Source: Cyanobacteria bacterium SW_9_44_58
GTDB lineage: Bacteria > Cyanobacteriota > Cyanobacteriia > Cyanobacteriales > Rubidibacteraceae
DNA: 62,735 bases
Direction of reading: 5' to 3'
Assembly (NCBI GenBank): GCA_003021905.1
Contig: PXPI01000012.1
Location: forward strand, 1-62,735
Shown here: positions 1 through 8,476 of the stretch, in pieces
Numbering within the stretch: position 1 is the first letter of the stretch
How the letters are laid out: each line of letters starts with the position of its first letter
Position numbers and translations under genes: made by a program
Notes under the pieces: model-generated
Database searches by the model: none
What the model was told of the DNA's origin: nothing
What the model saw: the letters and a program-made list of their open reading frames with translations, nothing else

Positions 1-372
1 AAGTTTTAGGTAGTCGCCCTCAAACTTGGCATTTTGAGGAAACGTTATTGACTGTTGCCCTTTTCTGGAGTTGAACCGAGGCAGTCTTGCTCTCTTCTCA
101 AAGAAATTCTTGTAGGCATTAGCTAGATTGAGGGCAACAACTTGAAGACATTGGGAGTAAACGTCATCCTTCAGCCAAGGATACTCCTGTTTTAGGGAGG
201 GAAGTAACCCTTGGATGTATTTGCGGGACAACCCTTTTCCCGTCTGCTGATAGGTCTGTTGGCACAAGTTCAAGGAATAATTCCAGAAAACCCGACAACA
301 GCCGAAGCTCTTGGCAAGAGCAACTTGCTGTTCCAGTGTCGGATAAACTCTGAACTTACGGGCAACGTACAT
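1..372 (-). mobile_element. tnpB: IS200/IS605-family TnpB (OrfB), 5' part only, runs off left edge
   Basis: The minus strand is open for 124 codons from the ATG at 372 to base 1 with no stop, so the C-terminal part lies outside the window. The product opens MYVARKFRVYPTLEQQ and continues with FWNYSLNLCQQTYQQTG, the usual N-terminal helix-turn-helix region of TnpB/OrfB proteins. The RuvC-like catalytic residues would lie beyond the edge and cannot be checked. An in-frame TAA just upstream fixes the ATG at 372. TnpB is an RNA-guided nuclease of IS200/IS605 elements. No tnpA is visible on this side. The family call is from recognised motifs; whether the element is intact is unknown. Confidence 0.85.
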
Positions 373-429
373 AAGTTATCGATTTTAGCCAATGCTGATA
401 AAATTATAACAGAAACCGCTAATGTCGTC

Positions 430-527
430 ATTCATAAGGCGCCGTCGCCGGAATTGATTTCCGGCGTTCTATGAGCGCCGTTACTCCGACAAATCAGAGA
501 TTATGTCGGGAGACTTCTGACGACGGC
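430..527 (+). repeat. structured repeat R1 upstream of tnpB
   Basis: It begins ATTCATAAGGCGCCGTCGCC. It can fold as an outer stem GGCGC/GCGCC (437-441 with 474-478) around an inner hairpin CGCCGGAA/TTCCGGCG, followed by a hairpin CCGACA (486-491), loop AATCAGAGATTA, TGTCGG (504-509). A second copy lies at 51313-51410 and the last hairpin recurs at 62539-62562. It lies between the tnpB start and the next gene, so it may be the left end of the IS or a separate small repeat. The SpoU methyltransferase GTG is only about 30 bases downstream. Confidence 0.7.
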
Positions 528-557
528 TAGTTAAACTGAAACGAGTCAAGAATCATT

Positions 558-1373
558 GTGCTAACGAGTATCAAAAACCCCCTAATTAAAAATATTCGGA
601 AACTTCATTACAGTAAACATCGCAAAGCCCAACGCCTATTTTTACTAGAAGGAACGAATTTAGTCGAAGCGGCATTTCAGGTGAACTATCCGCTGGAGGC
701 AGTTTGCTATACCTCTCACTGGCAAAATAAGCATCCTGATTTATCTGAAAAAATCCAACAATGGGCGCAACGGACAGAAGTCGTTTCCCCAGAGATTATT
801 CATGCGATTTCAACGACAAAAACGCCTGATGGCGTGATCGCGATCGCGCCCCATTTTTCTTGGCAATTCCCTGACCCCTCCACAATACAATTAGGACTCA
901 TTTTAGAACAACTGCAAGATCCAGGGAATATGGGAACCATTATTCGCACAGCGGCTGCCGCTTTCGTAGAAGGCATCTGGGCAAGCGAAGATAGTGTGGA
1001 GTTTGATCATCCCAAAGTGTTGCGGGCTTCTGTTGGGGCTTGGTTTCGTCTGCCCATGGCTACTACTAGCGATTTATCTTCCTTAGTTCAACAATTTCCG
1101 GGGCAAGTGGTTGCCACTGTTCCCACAGCAGAGAAAACCTATTGGGAAGTGGATTTTCAAAAGCCTACCCTGATTTTGATGGGCAACGAAGGGGCAGGAT
1201 TATCCCCAGAATTGGCAAATTTAGCCGATGAGCAGGTAACGATTCCTGTTGCAACTGGTGTGGAATCTTTAAACGTCGCGATCGCGACTTCCTTAATTTT
1301 ATACGAAGCAAAACGACAAATCGCGATGAACAATCATACTATATCCCCTTCGGGTAAAAATTGTTCTAAATAA
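558..1373 (+). CDS. SpoU/TrmH-family RNA 2'-O-methyltransferase
   Basis: This 271-residue protein is predicted to transfer a methyl group from S-adenosylmethionine to a ribose 2'-OH in tRNA or rRNA. The three SPOUT motifs are present in order: DPGNMGTIIRTA (about 121-132), GNEGAGLS (about 210-217) and ESLNVAIATSLILYE (about 236-250), the last forming the trefoil-knot cofactor site. The N-terminal 90 residues match the substrate-binding domain seen in RlmB/TsnR-like members. The start is GTG; codons upstream fall in repeat R1. The 3' end overlaps the convergent protease gene by 40 bases. The exact RNA target cannot be assigned, so no symbol is given. Confidence 0.9.
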   Translation: MLTSIKNPLIKNIRKLHYSKHRKAQRLFLLEGTNLVEAAFQVNYPLEAVCYTSHWQNKHPDLSEKIQQWAQRTEVVSPEIIHAISTTKTPDGVIAIAPHFSWQFPDPSTIQLGLILEQLQDPGNMGTIIRTAAAAFVEGIWASEDSVEFDHPKVLRASVGAWFRLPMATTSDLSSLVQQFPGQVVATVPTAEKTYWEVDFQKPTLILMGNEGAGLSPELANLADEQVTIPVATGVESLNVAIATSLILYEAKRQIAMNNHTISPSGKNCSK

Positions 1374-3547
1374 TTCTGAACTTCCTCCCCACTGTGACGA
1401 GTTGCGTCTTCTCCAATGACATTATCGACTAATTGATTACCTTGCCTTCCCAATAAAAACCGTAACGTTAAAAACCCATCAGTTTCTCCCTTCACTTTTC
1501 CATTACCATCCACATCTAAGAATGAGGATTCGGCTTGGGACAAATAGCTTTCAATCGCATCTGCACTGTCTCGGGCAGCATCTGGTGCCACTGCATTATT
1601 TACTAACCCTTCTCCCCTCAATCCAAACAGATAGCGGGCAATTAATACCCCATCCGTCAAAGCTTGAGCATCACCATTGTCATCTACATCTAGCGTCAAA
1701 CTTTCTGATGCCGCTAAAGGTTGTTGATTGCTTTCTAAGGCGCTTAATGCCTCATCCGCTTGAATTAATCCTTGTCCTGTTACCAAGTCAAACCCAGTAT
1801 CAAATTCTGATGTACTGGGATCATCCATGTCGATTGCTGTTGTTTCCAACAAATTCTCGATCTGGGCTGGCGTTAAGCTCGGATCGGCCTCCTTAAGGAG
1901 AGCGGCTGTAGCGGCAGCATGAGGGGCGGCAGCAGAGGTGCCAAAAAAGTTTGGATTAGAATCGGAATCGGCAGGAATATCCTTGCCGAAAAACGTGGTA
2001 TTGGTGCCATCAGGGGCAACAATATCGGGGTTTTTGCGAACTTCCACCTCTTGTAAGCGATTTCCTTGATTATCAAATTGGATGGGTGTCCCGCCAGTAG
2101 AGGAAAATTCCTCAACTTGGGGCGGATTCGTGCCAAACGCCGGCGTATCTGTAAAAGCGGCAGCACCGACGGATATTGCCCCTTCGGCATTGGCATGACC
2201 AAAAATCGTACTACTATTAGTATCAAACTCTTCAATGGAGAGATTTCCAAACCCAATATATTTCATTAAATCAGGACTTTCGCTATCTAAGGTTTTACCA
2301 ATGGCTAAATTAAAGGTATTTCCTACTACTGAACTATCATTGGTGAAACTAAAAATTTCTAAGGGATTCTTTCCTTGATTTGCCTCAAAACTGCCAGCAA
2401 TAACATCTGTTTTGTCTTCATTCAATAAGAAAATATCAACATCATTTTGCGCTCCCTTTCCTCCACTAAGGTTGGGAAAAGGTTTGTCCCACTGAAAAGA
2501 CAATTTAACTTGTTCCCCTTGAGGAATTGTTAGTTCTTGGAATAAATCAGTTCTAGAACTGGGATCAAAATCGTGGGCTTCCAGTCGAAAGTTTCCTAAA
2601 TCAAATACTTGGCCACTGGGGCGAAATTCACTCTGATAACTTTGGCGGCCGCTATTGCCTGCTGCCGAGAAGTAAGTTACTCCTTGTTCTGTTACTTGAT
2701 CTATGGCCTGGCTAATAATGCCGTCTTGAAAAAAGGGCTCATTTAAATAAGCCACATCATCAACAATAATATCTGCTCCTGCTTGCGCTAACTCTAAAAT
2801 TCCCTGGGCAAAGTTAACTTTTCCTCCAGCGGCAGTGTGAAAAGCTAAATTAGCATCTGGGGCAACATCATGGATAAGTTGCAACATGGCGCGTCCTTCA
2901 TCAGTTCCCCCTTGCTGTAAATCGGATAAAACATTGACATCTGACGGTAAGTCGCCGCTGGCAATATCGCTACTTGCCCCACCTTGACTGTTGAAACTGT
3001 CAGAAATAACGCCGATAGTTACATCGTCTCCAGTAAAGCCGAATTGATTGGTGACAATGTCTGCGTTAGTGGCAGTCTTAGCTTGCGAGGTAGTACTGCC
3101 AACATTTTGAATTAGTTGATCAGCAGAGGTTGCTAAGGATTCACGACTGATTTTCCCGAAACTAGCATCCCCTAAATTAGGGGTTTTTGATGGAAGCGGA
3201 CTAACATTTACCTCTTTTGGATTAGCAATTTCTGGAATAAAAAAATCGTCAATTGCTGCGCGATCGCTGTTCAATAGGGGCTGAATTGAGGAGGGATTAA
3301 CCAACTGATTATTGCTTTCGACACTTAAATTAAATCTTGATAAATTACTTACGAAATTGCCGTTATTTTTGCTGAAAAGCAACTCGGTTGCTATGGGAGT
3401 CTCATCTAGGTTTAAAAGCGGAATACTAGACCGATCTTCTTTTGTAATTTGATATTTGTTGAAATCATTTTGATTGGGGCCAGGGCTAGTTAAGGAAGAG
3501 TTAATGACACGATTAAAACTTTTTGTATTCCAAAAAACAGCAGACAT
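1334..3547 (-). CDS. subtilisin-fold (S8/S53-like) protease with C-terminal EF-hand/dockerin-like repeats
   Basis: 737 residues. The first 160 are low-complexity and unassigned, with no clear signal peptide. The protease domain spans about 165-600: Asp in TIGVISDS (about D183), the oxyanion Asn in FSAAGNSG (about N298) and the nucleophile in FFGTSAAAPHAA (about S538). Where subtilisins carry the catalytic His (HGTHVAG), this protein reads GTDEGRAML (about E217), which suggests a Ser-Glu-Asp triad as in sedolisins; that alignment is an inference. The C-terminus has two Ca-binding-type repeats, LDVDDNGDAQALTDG and LDVDGNGKVKGETDG, resembling dockerin modules. Single gene on the minus strand with an AT-rich upstream region. 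Confidence 0.8.
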   Translation of the reverse strand: MSAVFWNTKSFNRVINSSLTSPGPNQNDFNKYQITKEDRSSIPLLNLDETPIATELLFSKNNGNFVSNLSRFNLSVESNNQLVNPSSIQPLLNSDRAAIDDFFIPEIANPKEVNVSPLPSKTPNLGDASFGKISRESLATSADQLIQNVGSTTSQAKTATNADIVTNQFGFTGDDVTIGVISDSFNSQGGASSDIASGDLPSDVNVLSDLQQGGTDEGRAMLQLIHDVAPDANLAFHTAAGGKVNFAQGILELAQAGADIIVDDVAYLNEPFFQDGIISQAIDQVTEQGVTYFSAAGNSGRQSYQSEFRPSGQVFDLGNFRLEAHDFDPSSRTDLFQELTIPQGEQVKLSFQWDKPFPNLSGGKGAQNDVDIFLLNEDKTDVIAGSFEANQGKNPLEIFSFTNDSSVVGNTFNLAIGKTLDSESPDLMKYIGFGNLSIEEFDTNSSTIFGHANAEGAISVGAAAFTDTPAFGTNPPQVEEFSSTGGTPIQFDNQGNRLQEVEVRKNPDIVAPDGTNTTFFGKDIPADSDSNPNFFGTSAAAPHAAATAALLKEADPSLTPAQIENLLETTAIDMDDPSTSEFDTGFDLVTGQGLIQADEALSALESNQQPLAASESLTLDVDDNGDAQALTDGVLIARYLFGLRGEGLVNNAVAPDAARDSADAIESYLSQAESSFLDVDGNGKVKGETDGFLTLRFLLGRQGNQLVDNVIGEDATRHSGEEVQNYLEQFLPEGDIV

Positions 3548-3959
3548 AGATTGATCATTACTCCAATTACAGAAAATAGAAAGCTACCTCCAATCGTATT
3601 ATAGCCACATTAGCAACTATAGCCCTTTACTTTATTCATATTTAATTAATCTCTAATTGATTTAGAGTTAATATATTTATTGGTAATATTTCAAGATTTA
3701 TTTTTCTACAAATATAACAATCTTCTTTGTTCAAACTAACTCATTACTTCAAAGCTGACAGACAAAACTTTGCGATCCCCGTTTAAGCTTGGCAGAAGCC
3801 CTTTTGTTACTAGTCAATTCCTGATGGAGTTGTGTTCTAGTAGCTCATAGATTGATCCTCATCGCTTGAGTAAGGCATGATAGAAAATAATAAATCGAAA
3901 ATTAAGGAAGTGTCAGAATAGTAAAGCCTTCTTTAACTTCTAGAAATTAACATTGACCT
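3548..3959. other. intergenic, AT-rich, divergent promoter region
   Basis: 412 bases between the protease start and ftrC, so promoters for both genes should lie here. No ORF of note. One imperfect inverted repeat is visible at 3646-3671 (TTAA-T-CTCTAA, loop, TTAGAG-TTAA). I see no RNA gene or recognisable operator. Confidence 0.5.
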
Positions 3960-4346
3960 ATGACTAACAACACTGAAAATCAAACGAAAAATCAAAACTC
4001 GAATCTGAGTGAAGAGTCCACATTGAATATCATGCGGAACTTTTCTCAGACCTATGCTAAGCGTAGTGGCACTTATTTCTGCTCTGATCCTTCCGTTACT
4101 GCAGTAGTGATTGAAGGATTAGCCAAGCACAAGGAAGAGCTTGGCGCTCCCTTGTGTCCCTGTCGTCACTACGAAGACAAGGAAGCCGAAGCCAAACATG
4201 GCTATTGGAACTGTCCTTGTGTCCCCATGCGGGAACGGAAAGAATGCCACTGCATGCTATTTTTAACTGAAGATCATGACTTTGCCGGTGAGGAACAAGA
4301 CATTGATTTAGAGTATATCAAGGAAGTTCGTGAGACAATGGGATAA
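3960..4346 (+). CDS. ftrC: ferredoxin-thioredoxin reductase, catalytic chain
   Basis: This is the 4Fe-4S subunit that passes electrons from photosynthetically reduced ferredoxin to thioredoxins. The diagnostic cysteine pattern is complete: FCSDP, then LCPCRHYEDKEAEAKHGYWN, CPCVPMRERKECHC. These supply the cluster ligands and the active-site disulfide. Length 128 residues is near the usual 110-120, with a polar Asn/Gln-rich N-terminal extension of about 20 residues. The variable subunit ftrV is not in this window. Two small genes follow closely (DUF309 and an unknown) and may be co-transcribed. The thioredoxin at 60.8 kb belongs to the class of proteins this system reduces. Confidence 0.96.
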   Translation: MTNNTENQTKNQNSNLSEESTLNIMRNFSQTYAKRSGTYFCSDPSVTAVVIEGLAKHKEELGAPLCPCRHYEDKEAEAKHGYWNCPCVPMRERKECHCMLFLTEDHDFAGEEQDIDLEYIKEVRETMG

Positions 4347-4366
4347 CCGATTATCCCTAGGAAACG

Positions 4367-4762
4367 ATGCCATCAAGCTCCTTTTGGCAAGGCATTGCAC
4401 AATTTAATGAGCAACAGTTCTACGCTTGTCACGATACCTTTGAAGAGTTATGGATGCAAGCAGAGATATTAGACCGTAACTTCTATCAAGGACTGTTGCA
4501 AATTGCCGTTGGCTGCTATCACCTCAGTAATTCTAACTGGCGGGGAGCAGTCATTTTATTAGGAGAAGGAATTGGACGGTTGGAAGACTATGAACCAATT
4601 TACTCAGACATAAATGTTACGCAATTAATTGAGCAAAGCCGCAGCTTGCTCGATTCTTTACAAGAGATTGGACAAGACAATATTGAAACTTGGGTAGAAC
4701 ATCTCCAGGAAACCTCTCTACCGAAAATTATTAGCGTTCAAGGGCAACATCATGATTCCTAA
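4367..4762 (+). CDS. DUF309 family protein
   Basis: 131 residues. The motif FYACHDTFEELWMQA followed by FYQGLLQIAVGCYHL is the DUF309 signature, an all-helical fold often found in cyanobacteria and chloroplasts. The His and Glu of the first motif are strongly conserved in the family, but no biochemical role is established that I can name. It starts 20 bases after ftrC and its 3' end overlaps the next gene by 11 bases, so the three form a likely transcription unit. Confidence 0.85.
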   Translation: MPSSSFWQGIAQFNEQQFYACHDTFEELWMQAEILDRNFYQGLLQIAVGCYHLSNSNWRGAVILLGEGIGRLEDYEPIYSDINVTQLIEQSRSLLDSLQEIGQDNIETWVEHLQETSLPKIISVQGQHHDS

Positions 4763-5138
4763 AATTACCAATGCCTTAGCTTGGGAACAAGCCCAATTAT
4801 TGATGCAACCCGCTTATATTCGCGTGGTGGATAATATACGAAAAGCCCTAGAAGACTCCAACTGGCAAGAAAGTTATCAGGAAGTGGAAACGCCGTTGCC
4901 AGGTTATGAAATCTGCTTAAGTTCTCAAGGAAAAGATGTCAAAATTAATCTGTGGGAACTGTGTTTTGAAGTGTGTTTTCAAGACTATCAACGGGGAACT
5001 GTTCCTTTAGAATCTGAATTAAATGTTGAAATCGATACTTCCTTGTTAGATGATGAAACGGGAGAAGTAGATTGGCAAAAATTAGATAACAAAGCCAGGC
5101 AACAAGTGGAACAATTATTTACAAGTTTAGAAAATTAG
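4752..5138 (+). CDS. conserved cyanobacterial-type protein, function unknown
   Basis: 128 residues, acidic, with no signal peptide or membrane segment. Visible features are LAWEQAQLLMQPAYIRVVDN near the N-terminus and NLWELCFEVCFQDYQ in the middle. I recognise the general pattern from cyanobacterial genomes but cannot assign a family. It overlaps the DUF309 gene by 11 bases and lies 6 bases before ygfZ, which argues for translational coupling and co-expression with those genes. Confidence 0.75.
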   Translation: MIPKITNALAWEQAQLLMQPAYIRVVDNIRKALEDSNWQESYQEVETPLPGYEICLSSQGKDVKINLWELCFEVCFQDYQRGTVPLESELNVEIDTSLLDDETGEVDWQKLDNKARQQVEQLFTSLEN

Positions 5139-5144
5139 AAAAAA

Positions 5145-6122
5145 ATGAGCAGTCTTTCGGAACAAAAACAAATTGCCAAAAAAGAAACCGCTATCTATCA
5201 ACATCCTAATTGCGGTGTTATTGAATTAACCGGAGAAGATAGCTTACAGTTTCTCCACAACCAAACCACCAACGAAATTAAAAGCCTCAAACCCGGCCAA
5301 GGATGCCATACCGTTTTTCTGAATGCAACTGCCCGTACTCTTGATTTAGCTACAGTTTACGTCACCCAAGATCGCATTTTCTTATTAGTTTCTCCCAACC
5401 GGACACAGTTTTTAATGGCGTGGTTGGATAAATATTTATTCCCAATGGATCAAGTTAAATTGAATAATGTGTCTGAAGAGTATGCTGTTCTTACTTTAAG
5501 CGGAGAAACAAGTTCAGACCTTCTGACTCAGTTGGGAATATACCCCATGGCAGAGCAATCATTTGCTAGCCATGAGATGACAACGATTAATGATATCTCA
5601 GTACGTATTGCTGTGGGGACTGGATTAGCCCTTGCCGGTTATACTTTGCTGGTTGCCGCTTCCCAAGCTTCACCCCTCCAAGAAACAATTGCCAATGCCG
5701 GGGCAACTCCCATTAGTGAGCAAGTTTGGCAGCAATTAAGCTTAGAACAAGGCAGACCATTGCCGGACTACGAACTAACAGAAGATTATAATCCCTTAGA
5801 AGCCGGATTATACCAAGCGATTTCCTTTGATAAAGGGTGCTATATCGGTCAGGAAACGATCGCGCGCCTAAATACCTATAAAGGGGTAAAACAACGGCTA
5901 TGGGGGATTAATCTTTCCCAAACCGTTGACCCAGAAACCCCGATTACTGTCGAAGGAAAAAAAGTGGGAAAAATCACCCGCGTTCTCGAAACGGAGGAAG
6001 GTGTCAAAGGATTGGGCTATATTCGCACCAAAGCCGGCGGAGAAGGCTTACAAGTGCAAGTGGGAGATGCCAAAGGCGAAGTGGTTGCTCTTCCTTTCCT
6101 TACTCACGAATATCATGATTGA
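5145..6122 (+). CDS. ygfZ: YgfZ/GcvT-type folate-binding protein
   Basis: 325 residues. The signature KGCYIGQE (about residue 230) marks the YgfZ family, tetrahydrofolate-binding proteins related to the glycine-cleavage T protein and involved in assembly or repair of Fe-S clusters. The GcvT N-terminal fold is seen in VIELTGEDSLQFLHNQTTNE. It is the last gene of the ftrC-DUF309-unknown-ygfZ run, whose first product is itself an Fe-S enzyme; the functional link is inference. It converges on hisB, with 32 bases between the stop codons. Confidence 0.88.
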   Translation: MSSLSEQKQIAKKETAIYQHPNCGVIELTGEDSLQFLHNQTTNEIKSLKPGQGCHTVFLNATARTLDLATVYVTQDRIFLLVSPNRTQFLMAWLDKYLFPMDQVKLNNVSEEYAVLTLSGETSSDLLTQLGIYPMAEQSFASHEMTTINDISVRIAVGTGLALAGYTLLVAASQASPLQETIANAGATPISEQVWQQLSLEQGRPLPDYELTEDYNPLEAGLYQAISFDKGCYIGQETIARLNTYKGVKQRLWGINLSQTVDPETPITVEGKKVGKITRVLETEEGVKGLGYIRTKAGGEGLQVQVGDAKGEVVALPFLTHEYHD

Positions 6123-6154
6123 TCCAGAAACTTTTGCGACAATCAGGTCAATGT

Positions 6155-6781
6155 TTAAAGCATCCCTTTAGAACTGGGAACTTGACCGCTGCGACGGGGA
6201 TCGACTTCTACCGCACTGCGACAAGCCCGGGCAAATGCTTTAAACGTCGCTTCGATAATGTGGTGGGAATTAATCCCGTCAAGTTGACGAATATGCAGCG
6301 TCATCTGGCTATGATTGACCAGTGCCACAAAAAATTCTCGGACGAGTTGCGTATCATAGGTTCCTACCCGTTGGGTGGGAATCTCCAACCCATAACTGAG
6401 ATGCGGCCGTCCAGAAAAATCTAATGCCACTTGAATTAGGGCTTCATCAAGGGGGGCTAGAAAATTGCCAAAGCGTTGAATGCCTTTGCGATCGCGCAGG
6501 GCTTGGGCAAATGCCTGGCCAATGGTAATACCAACGTCTTCATTGGTATGATGATCATCAATTTCTGTATCCCCAGCGGCTTTTACTTCTAAATCAAACA
6601 AGCCATGGGAGGCCAGTTGATGAAGCATATGATCCAGAAACGGAATCCCAGTATTGGCATCACAGTTGCCTTCTCCATCTAAGTTAAGCGTCACAGAAAC
6701 ATCCGTTTCTCCTGTGGTGCGAGAAACGGTAGCAGTGCGAGGGGCGGAAAAATTAGAGACTGAACGGTGGGAAAGTTGCAT
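6155..6781 (-). CDS. hisB: imidazoleglycerol-phosphate dehydratase
   Basis: Converts imidazole glycerol phosphate to imidazole acetol phosphate in histidine synthesis (cytosol). 208 residues, the single-domain form. The metal-binding motifs are present: [24 protein letters not shown] and the C-terminal [15 protein letters not shown], each supplying His/Glu ligands for Mn. The start [19 protein letters not shown] is typical. It lies 66 bases downstream of fabI on the same strand and may be read with it, although the two pathways are unrelated. Confidence 0.97.
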   Translation of the reverse strand: MQLSHRSVSNFSAPRTATVSRTTGETDVSVTLNLDGEGNCDANTGIPFLDHMLHQLASHGLFDLEVKAAGDTEIDDHHTNEDVGITIGQAFAQALRDRKGIQRFGNFLAPLDEALIQVALDFSGRPHLSYGLEIPTQRVGTYDTQLVREFFVALVNHSQMTLHIRQLDGINSHHIIEATFKAFARACRSAVEVDPRRSGQVPSSKGML

Positions 6782-6847
6782 TTTCGGTTTGAACGCTACG
6801 GTAAATCAATCAGTAAGGGGGGGAAATATCCCACATCAACAAATGCC

Positions 6848-7624
6848 TTACATCCCCATTATGTTATATCCCGAATCCACGTATAATATTTGCCCGGTAA
6901 TGCCACTGGCAAGGTCACTGCATAAAAAGGCGGCAGTATTCCCCACTTCAGTTTGGGTTACTGTTCGCTTTAAGGGGGCAGTTTCTTCCACATGACGAAT
7001 CATATCTAAAATGCCGCCTACGGCAGAGGAAGCAAGTGTCCGAATTGGCCCGGCAGAAATGGCATTGACGCGAATATTTTGTTCTCCCAGTTCTGACGCG
7101 AGATAGCGAACGCTCATTTCTAAGCCGGCTTTGGCAACTCCCATGACATTATAATTGGGAACGACCCGTTCTCCCCCTAAATAAGTCATGGTGATAATGC
7201 TGCCTCCCTCGTTCATCAACGGCTTGGCAGCTTGGGCTAATCGGGTGAGGGAATAAGTGCTAATTTCCAGGGCTTGATTAAAGCCTTCCCGGGAGGTTTT
7301 GCTAAAATCTCCTGATAATTCTTCTTTACCGGCAAAAGCAAGACTGTGAACTAAAATATCAAGCTTTCCCCATTTTTCCGCGACAGCTTGGAAAGTTTCT
7401 TCAATTTGTGTATCGTCTTGAACATTGCAAGGGAGAAATAAACTGGGATTGAGAGGGGATACTAACTCTCGAACTTTTTTCTCAAATTTGCCGCGCTCAT
7501 CCGGCAGATAAGTAACGCCCAATTCAGCACCCGCCTGATGAAGTTGTTGCGCAATGCCCCAAGCAATAGAGCGATTATTGGCAATTCCGGTTACCAGCGC
7601 TTTTTTCTGACTTAAATCCAGCAT
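6848..7624 (-). CDS. fabI: enoyl-[acyl-carrier-protein] reductase (NADH), FabI type
   Basis: Catalyses the last reduction of each fatty-acid elongation round. 258 residues. The Rossmann start reads ALVTGIANNRSIAWGIA, characteristic of FabI rather than generic SDRs. The catalytic Tyr and Lys lie in NYNVMGVAKAGLE, with the FabI spacing Tyr-X6-Lys. YLGGERVVPNY and the C-terminal ITGQILYVDSGYNIMG complete the pattern. Upstream lies a hairpin-rich stretch after hpf, so fabI probably has its own promoter. Confidence 0.97.
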   Translation of the reverse strand: MLDLSQKKALVTGIANNRSIAWGIAQQLHQAGAELGVTYLPDERGKFEKKVRELVSPLNPSLFLPCNVQDDTQIEETFQAVAEKWGKLDILVHSLAFAGKEELSGDFSKTSREGFNQALEISTYSLTRLAQAAKPLMNEGGSIITMTYLGGERVVPNYNVMGVAKAGLEMSVRYLASELGEQNIRVNAISAGPIRTLASSAVGGILDMIRHVEETAPLKRTVTQTEVGNTAAFLCSDLASGITGQILYVDSGYNIMGM

Positions 7625-7692
7625 TGATTATTTTTTCAGCATAAATGACAGCCCTTCTAGATTACCAAACAAGCGACCGCTCTAATTAACAC

Positions 7693-7726
7693 TCTCCCGT
7701 TATAGCGCAAAGCCTTTAACGGGAGA
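7693..7726. other. perfect 10-bp hairpin between hpf and fabI
   Basis: TCTCCCGTTA at 7693-7702 pairs with TAACGGGAGA at 7717-7726 around a 14-base loop. A second possible stem is AGATTC/GAATCT (about 7724-7729 with 7755-7760). Read on the minus strand it follows the hpf stop. There is no U-tract, so it is not a classical terminator. The hairpin followed by GTGTTAA on the minus strand resembles right ends of cyanobacterial IS200/IS605 elements, so it may be an IS relic. Confidence 0.55.
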
Positions 7727-7780
7727 TTCTTAGTTCGGCGACCTAGGAAGGAGGGAATCTACAAGCTTCTCCCAGTGGGG

Positions 7781-8476
7781 TTACACTTCGGCAGCAGGGT
7801 ACTCGCTCAATTCTTCTCCTTCGAGGCGGGAGTTGCTATGACCATTATCGTTTTTGCTTGTTTCGCGGCTTTTTTCAGAGAGCAACCCTTGAGTGTGGCC
7901 ATTGCTATTGCGCGGTTGGATTACCCCGTATCCCCCATGATTGCGCTGATAAATTACATTGATATTCCCGGTTTCTTCATTGCAGAAGACATAAAAATCA
8001 TGATCCACCAACTGTAATTGCTCTTTAGCTTCTTCGATGCTCATGGGGGGCATGGCAAAGTATTTTACCCTTACCACATCTTCTGGAAGCTGAGGGGAAC
8101 GATTGCTGATTAAATCCTCGCTAACCGGTTCCGGGGCAACAGTTTCTGCAGTTTTTGGACTTTCATGAATCTTTTTGTCCAAGTGTTTCTCTTTATATTT
8201 ACGAAGCTGACGGGCAATTTTATCGGCGACTAAATCAATGCTGGCATATAAATCGCCGCTATGTTCCTGGGCTCGAATCACTTTTCCATTGGCATATACC
8301 GTAACTTCGGCTTGGGCGCGATCGCTGACGCGAGAGTTATGAGCAACTGATAAATGAACATCCACTTTTGAGGTGAGTTGTTGAAAGTGTTTGACCGCAT
8401 TTTCCAATTTCTCTTCAACATAATTGCGGATTGCTTCAGTCACTTCAATGTTATTGCCCTGAATCAAAAGCTTCAT
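7781..8476 (-). CDS. hpf: long-form ribosome hibernation promoting factor (LrtA/HPF)
   Basis: 231 residues. The N-terminal domain (about 1-100) opens [20 protein letters not shown], as in the S30AE/HPF fold that binds the 30S decoding centre. A linker rich in Lys, Glu and Pro leads to the C-terminal dimerisation domain ([20 protein letters not shown] to GGYGVIQPR, about 130-190). Long HPFs join two 70S ribosomes into inactive 100S dimers. In cyanobacteria the gene is called lrtA (light-repressed transcript). The last 40 or so residues after GVIQPR are extra compared with homologues I know and run up to the IS-like hairpin region. The long upstream gap fits the known long leader of lrtA. Confidence 0.93.
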   Translation of the reverse strand: MKLLIQGNNIEVTEAIRNYVEEKLENAVKHFQQLTSKVDVHLSVAHNSRVSDRAQAEVTVYANGKVIRAQEHSGDLYASIDLVADKIARQLRKYKEKHLDKKIHESPKTAETVAPEPVSEDLISNRSPQLPEDVVRVKYFAMPPMSIEEAKEQLQLVDHDFYVFCNEETGNINVIYQRNHGGYGVIQPRNSNGHTQGLLSEKSRETSKNDNGHSNSRLEGEELSEYPAAEV

